This document shows positions 61,022-64,000 of a stretch of DNA of 64,000 nt, in pieces. Position 1 is the stretch's first letter; every line of letters starts with the position of its first letter. A program made the translations under genes and the position numbers. The DNA comes from Bosea sp. 685 (GTDB lineage Bacteria; Pseudomonadota; Alphaproteobacteria; Rhizobiales; Beijerinckiaceae). The stretch covers positions 1,116,001 to 1,180,000 of the forward strand of contig NZ_CP134779.1 of the NCBI RefSeq assembly GCF_031884435.1, written 5' to 3'. The notes under the pieces are model-generated. The model was not told where the DNA came from. It searched no databases and saw nothing but the letters and a program-made list of their open reading frames with translations.

Positions 61022-62581
61022 ATGCCGAGCGTCAATCGTCGCCATTTCCTCGCCGCCTCCGCTGCGCTCAGCGGTTTTGCCATGACCGGCTTCGATGCCG
61101 CGGCGCAGGCCCAGCCTCCCCGCCGGGGCGGTACGCTACGCGTCAGCGTCGACCAGGCCGTGGCCAAGCTGAACCCGCTCGTGACCCGGGTGAACCCGGA
61201 ATACCTGGTCTCGGAACTGCTCTATTCCGCGCTGACCCGTCTCAAGGTCGATATGAGCGTCGAGCCGGACCTGGCCGAATCCTGGAGCAATTCCGCCGAC
61301 CTGCTCGAATGGACCTTTGTCCTGCGCAAGGGCGTGACCTTCCATGACGGCAGTGCCTTCACGGCCGCTGACGTGGTTGCAACCTTCGAGGCGATCCTCG
61401 ACGCCAAGACCGCCTCGCCGGCGCGCCAGAATGTCGGCCCGATCAGCAAGGTCGCGGCCAAGGACGACGCCACCGTCGTCTTCACGCTCTCGGCGCCTTA
61501 TGCCGATCTGCCGGTGGCGCTGGCCTATACCAACGCCAAGATCGTGCCCGCCGCGGTGATCAAGGCCGGGCTTGGCCGGCTTGATCGCGAAGCTGTCGGC
61601 ACCGGCCCGTTCAAGCTGGTCTCCTTCGAGCCGGAGCGGCTCATCGTGGTTGCCCGCAACGATGCCTATTACGACAAGGCGCGGCCCTATCTCGATCGTG
61701 TCGATGTCGTGGTCTATCCCGACATCAGCGCCGAAAGCTCGGCTTTGATCGCCGGCGACACCGACCTGATCTCGACCGCCCAGCCGACCGAATATGGCCG
61801 TCTGGAGAAGGCCGCCGGCGTCAAGGGGCTGCGCGTGCCTTCGGGCCAGTTCTGCAACGTCAATTTCGGCTGCGACACCAAGCCCTTCAATGATGTGCGC
61901 GTGCGCCAGGCGCTGGCCCTGACAGTGGACCGCACCGCGATGGTCGATTTCGTCACCGAGGGTTACGGCACGCCGGGCAACGACACCCCGCTCAACGCCG
62001 CCTATCGTTTCTATTCCGAGCAGGCGCTGAAGAAGCCCGACATCGTCAAGGCCAAGGCGCTGCTGACTGAGGCCGGCTATCCCAATGGCATCGAGGCGAC
62101 GCTGATCGCCTCCGACCGTCCCTCGCTGCGCACCCAGATGGCGGTCGCGCTGCGCGAGATGGCCAAGCCCGCCGGCTTCCGCATCAATGTCGAGACGATG
62201 CCGCATGCGACCTATCTCGATCAGGTCTGGAAGAAGGGCTCGTTCTATGTCGGCTTCTACAACATGCAGCCGACGGCCGACGCGATCTTCGCGCTGCTCT
62301 ACACCTCCAACGCCGCCTGGAACGAGACGCGCTGGAACAACGCCGCCTTCGACAAGGTGGTGAACGAGGCGCGTGCGACTGTCGACGAGGCCAAGCGCCG
62401 CGAGCTCTATGGGCAGGCGCAGGCACTGATGAACGCCGAGGTGCCCTCGATCATTCCGACCTTCTTCGATCTGCTCGCCGCCCGGCGCGACTGGGTGCAG
62501 GGCTATGAGTTGCATCCGCGCGGCGCGGTGTTCCGGCTCGATCATGTCTCGCTGGGCGCCAATGCGCCCAAGCGCGCCTGA
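61022..62581 (+). CDS. Peptide-type ABC transporter substrate-binding protein
   Basis: 519 residues. Tat-type signal MPSVNRRHFLAASAALSGFAM, then the SBP_bac_5 fold (VTRVNPEYLVSELLYSALTRL, WTFVLRKGVTFHDGSAFTAADV, GTGPFKLVSFEPERLIVVARNDAYYDKARPYLDRV). Binds a peptide, opine or similar solute in the periplasm and delivers it to the permeases that follow. Ribosome site AAGGAGCGCCCC. Confidence 0.93.
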   Translation: MPSVNRRHFLAASAALSGFAMTGFDAAAQAQPPRRGGTLRVSVDQAVAKLNPLVTRVNPEYLVSELLYSALTRLKVDMSVEPDLAESWSNSADLLEWTFVLRKGVTFHDGSAFTAADVVATFEAILDAKTASPARQNVGPISKVAAKDDATVVFTLSAPYADLPVALAYTNAKIVPAAVIKAGLGRLDREAVGTGPFKLVSFEPERLIVVARNDAYYDKARPYLDRVDVVVYPDISAESSALIAGDTDLISTAQPTEYGRLEKAAGVKGLRVPSGQFCNVNFGCDTKPFNDVRVRQALALTVDRTAMVDFVTEGYGTPGNDTPLNAAYRFYSEQALKKPDIVKAKALLTEAGYPNGIEATLIASDRPSLRTQMAVALREMAKPAGFRINVETMPHATYLDQVWKKGSFYVGFYNMQPTADAIFALLYTSNAAWNETRWNNAAFDKVVNEARATVDEAKRRELYGQAQALMNAEVPSIIPTFFDLLAARRDWVQGYELHPRGAVFRLDHVSLGANAPKRA

Positions 62582-62594
62582 GGGGTCAGCGCGC

Positions 62595-63542
62595 GTGTCG
62601 CCGGCCTATATCCTCAAGCGTATCGTGCTGGTCGGCTACACGCTGCTCGTCGTCTCGCTCATCGTCTTCGCGATCACCCAGATCCTGCCGGCTGATGCTG
62701 CCGTCATGATGCTGGGCGAGAACGCGACGACTGAAGCGCTCAGCGCGCTGCGCGCCAAGATGGGCCTTGATGCGTCGATCTGGGCGCAATACGGCCATTG
62801 GCTGGCCGGCGTGCTGCGCGGCGATTTCGGCGTCTCGATGCGCACCGGCCAGCCGGTCGGACCGGTGATGATCGAGGCGCTCGGCCGCTCGCTGCTGCTC
62901 GCCTTGTTTTCGATCGTGCTGATGCTGGTGCTGGCCTTGCCGCTGGGCATCATCGCGGCTGTCAGGCGTGGCCGCATCGCTGATCTTCTGGTCAGCGTGG
63001 TCTCCTATATCGGGGTCTCGCTGCCGGAATTCGTCACCGCCACGCTGGTCGTGCTGGTGTTGGCCGATTGGCTGCAATGGCTGCCGGCGACGGGCTATGT
63101 GCCGCTGACCGAGAACCCGCTGCAGGGTCTCAGGCATCTCGTCCTGCCGGTCCTGACCATTTCGGTCATCCTGATCGCGCATGTCTCGCGCATGGTACGC
63201 TCGGAACTGGTCGATGTGCTGCACACCGATTATGTCCGCGCCGCCCGCCTCAAGGGACTGCCGAAGCGCACGGTTCTCTACAAGCATGCGCTGCGCAATG
63301 CGCTGCTGCCGACGATCACGATCGTGGCGCTCGATGTCGGCTACCTCCTCGGCGGCGTCATCGTGGTCGAGGAGATTTTTGCGCTGCCCGGCATCGGCCG
63401 CCAGCTCATCGTCGCGATCCAGAGTCGCGACCTGCCCTCGATCCAGGCCGGCGCGCTGATCATGGCCGCGACCTACGCCATCGCCAGTTTCCTCGCCGAC
63501 ATCGCCTATGCCCGGCTCGACCGGAGAATCCAGTATGATTGA
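62595..63542 (+). CDS. ABC transporter permease (DppB-like)
   Basis: 315 residues from GTG 62595. Six helices starting with YILKRIVLVGYTLLVVSLIVFAITQ, and the DppB EAA loop DYVRAARLKGLPKRTVLYKHALRNALLPTI that contacts the ATPase. It overlaps the next permease by 8 bp, as in dpp-type operons. Confidence 0.94.
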   Translation: MSPAYILKRIVLVGYTLLVVSLIVFAITQILPADAAVMMLGENATTEALSALRAKMGLDASIWAQYGHWLAGVLRGDFGVSMRTGQPVGPVMIEALGRSLLLALFSIVLMLVLALPLGIIAAVRRGRIADLLVSVVSYIGVSLPEFVTATLVVLVLADWLQWLPATGYVPLTENPLQGLRHLVLPVLTISVILIAHVSRMVRSELVDVLHTDYVRAARLKGLPKRTVLYKHALRNALLPTITIVALDVGYLLGGVIVVEEIFALPGIGRQLIVAIQSRDLPSIQAGALIMAATYAIASFLADIAYARLDRRIQYD

Positions 63543-64000
63543 GCTGTTGCGCCGCGTGCTGCGCTCGCCGCAGGGAGCGCTCGGGCTCGTCCTGGTCGGG
63601 CTGATCCTGCTCGTGGTCATCCTGGGCCCATGGATCGCGCCTTACGACCCCGAAAGCCTCGCGCCCCTGCAGCGCTACAAACCACCGAGCGCGCTGTTCT
63701 GGCTCGGTACCGACCAATATGGCCGCGACATCCTGAGCCGCCTGCTGCATGGCGCGCGCGCCACCGTGGTGATGGCGGTGTTCGCGACCGCGCTCGGCAC
63801 GCTGGCGGGCGCCGTGATCGGCACGATCTCGGCCTTTCTCGGCGGCCGCAGCGACGAGGCGATCATGCGCACCGTCGACGCGGTGATGGCGATCCCGAGC
63901 CTGTTGCTGGCGCTGCTGATCGTCAATCTGCTCGGCAAGAGCAGCGTGAACGCGCTGCTGGCCATCGCCATCGCATTCACGCCCGGCATGGCGCGGGTGA
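63535..64000 (+). CDS. ABC transporter permease (DppC-like), 5' part
   Basis: At least 155 residues visible; cut by the right edge. MIELLRRVLRSPQGALGLVLVGLILLVVILGPWIAPYDPES, the N-terminal helix and periplasmic start of DppC, WLGTDQYGRDILSRLLHGAR, typical of the family. ATPase genes should follow outside the window. Confidence 0.93.
   Translation, partial: MIELLRRVLRSPQGALGLVLVGLILLVVILGPWIAPYDPESLAPLQRYKPPSALFWLGTDQYGRDILSRLLHGARATVVMAVFATALGTLAGAVIGTISAFLGGRSDEAIMRTVDAVMAIPSLLLALLIVNLLGKSSVNALLAIAIAFTPGMARV

Overview
The window is high-GC, gene-dense DNA typical of an alphaproteobacterium of the order Hyphomicrobiales. Protein flavour (Bosea-like outer-membrane signal peptides, FrmR/GSH-dependent formaldehyde oxidation, ECF42-DGPF pair, HTH-fused RibB, TIGR02301 protein) and the dispersed palindromic repeats with CTAGAGC ends suggest a Bosea-like soil or plant-associated genus; the genus is inference. 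No rRNA, tRNA, CRISPR array, prophage or transposase gene was found, so this looks like ordinary chromosome with mostly housekeeping genes.

Layout. 1-9.6 kb: start of a Tat-exported intradiol dioxygenase, formate-THF ligase (fhs), a divergent idonate/gluconate dehydrogenase pair, a large secreted CxxCH protein, a small iron-permease-family protein, and the formaldehyde operon frmR-frmA-fghA with a recognisable FrmR operator. 9.7-16.6 kb: beta-barrel protein behind a Fur-type box, Nudix hydrolase, DUF3616-like protein with an alpha/beta hydrolase, an ArsR-SRPBCC pair under a perfect 19-bp inverted repeat, and malate synthase A. 16.9-19.8 kb: two tandem TadG-like VWA proteins with duplicated leaders. 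19.8-25.5 kb: HD hydrolase, tag, ygfZ, a dihydroorotase-family gene with one altered metal ligand, LysR with a divergent nitronate-monooxygenase-like gene. 25.6-28.6 kb: two DGPF/YCII proteins with their ECF42 sigma factor, then a PagL-like deacylase. 28.7-37.4 kb: TIGR02301, Nudix, SDR, pdxH, surface lipoprotein, DnaJ-like chaperone, fabI, mazEF, and folP-folB-folK. 37.5-45.6 kb: histidine phosphatase, a 1337-residue membrane-bound Pls/PosA-type single-module NRPS, a lipoprotein, aroC, and an HTH-RibB-degenerate RibA fusion. 45.6-56.5 kb: ABM protein, LysR, HDAC-like deacetylase, L,D-transpeptidase, a metallophosphoesterase with a broken 5' frame, class III aminotransferase, amidase, MarR, acyl-CoA ligase and a small membrane protein. 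56.9-64 kb: phosphoglucomutase, then a GntR regulator divergent from an M20 peptidase and a peptide-type ABC transporter that runs off the right edge.

How genes work together. The frm operon detoxifies formaldehyde to formate, which fhs can load onto tetrahydrofolate; folP/folB/folK make the folate. The ECF42 sigma probably drives its own DGPF operon. The GntR-peptidase-ABC block looks like uptake and cleavage of a peptide-like compound.

Most interesting: (1) the Pls/PosA synthetase, whose adenylation pocket carries two acidic residues expected for a basic amino acid, so it may make a cationic homopolymer or modify a surface with one; (2) a family of small CTAG-bordered palindromic elements whose end supplies the TAG stop codon of six different genes; (3) the HTH-RibB-X fusion with a strong internal start; (4) a T6-tract frameshift separating a Tat signal from its phosphoesterase; and (5) several clear operators (FrmR, ArsR, Fur-like, MazE, LysR, GntR).
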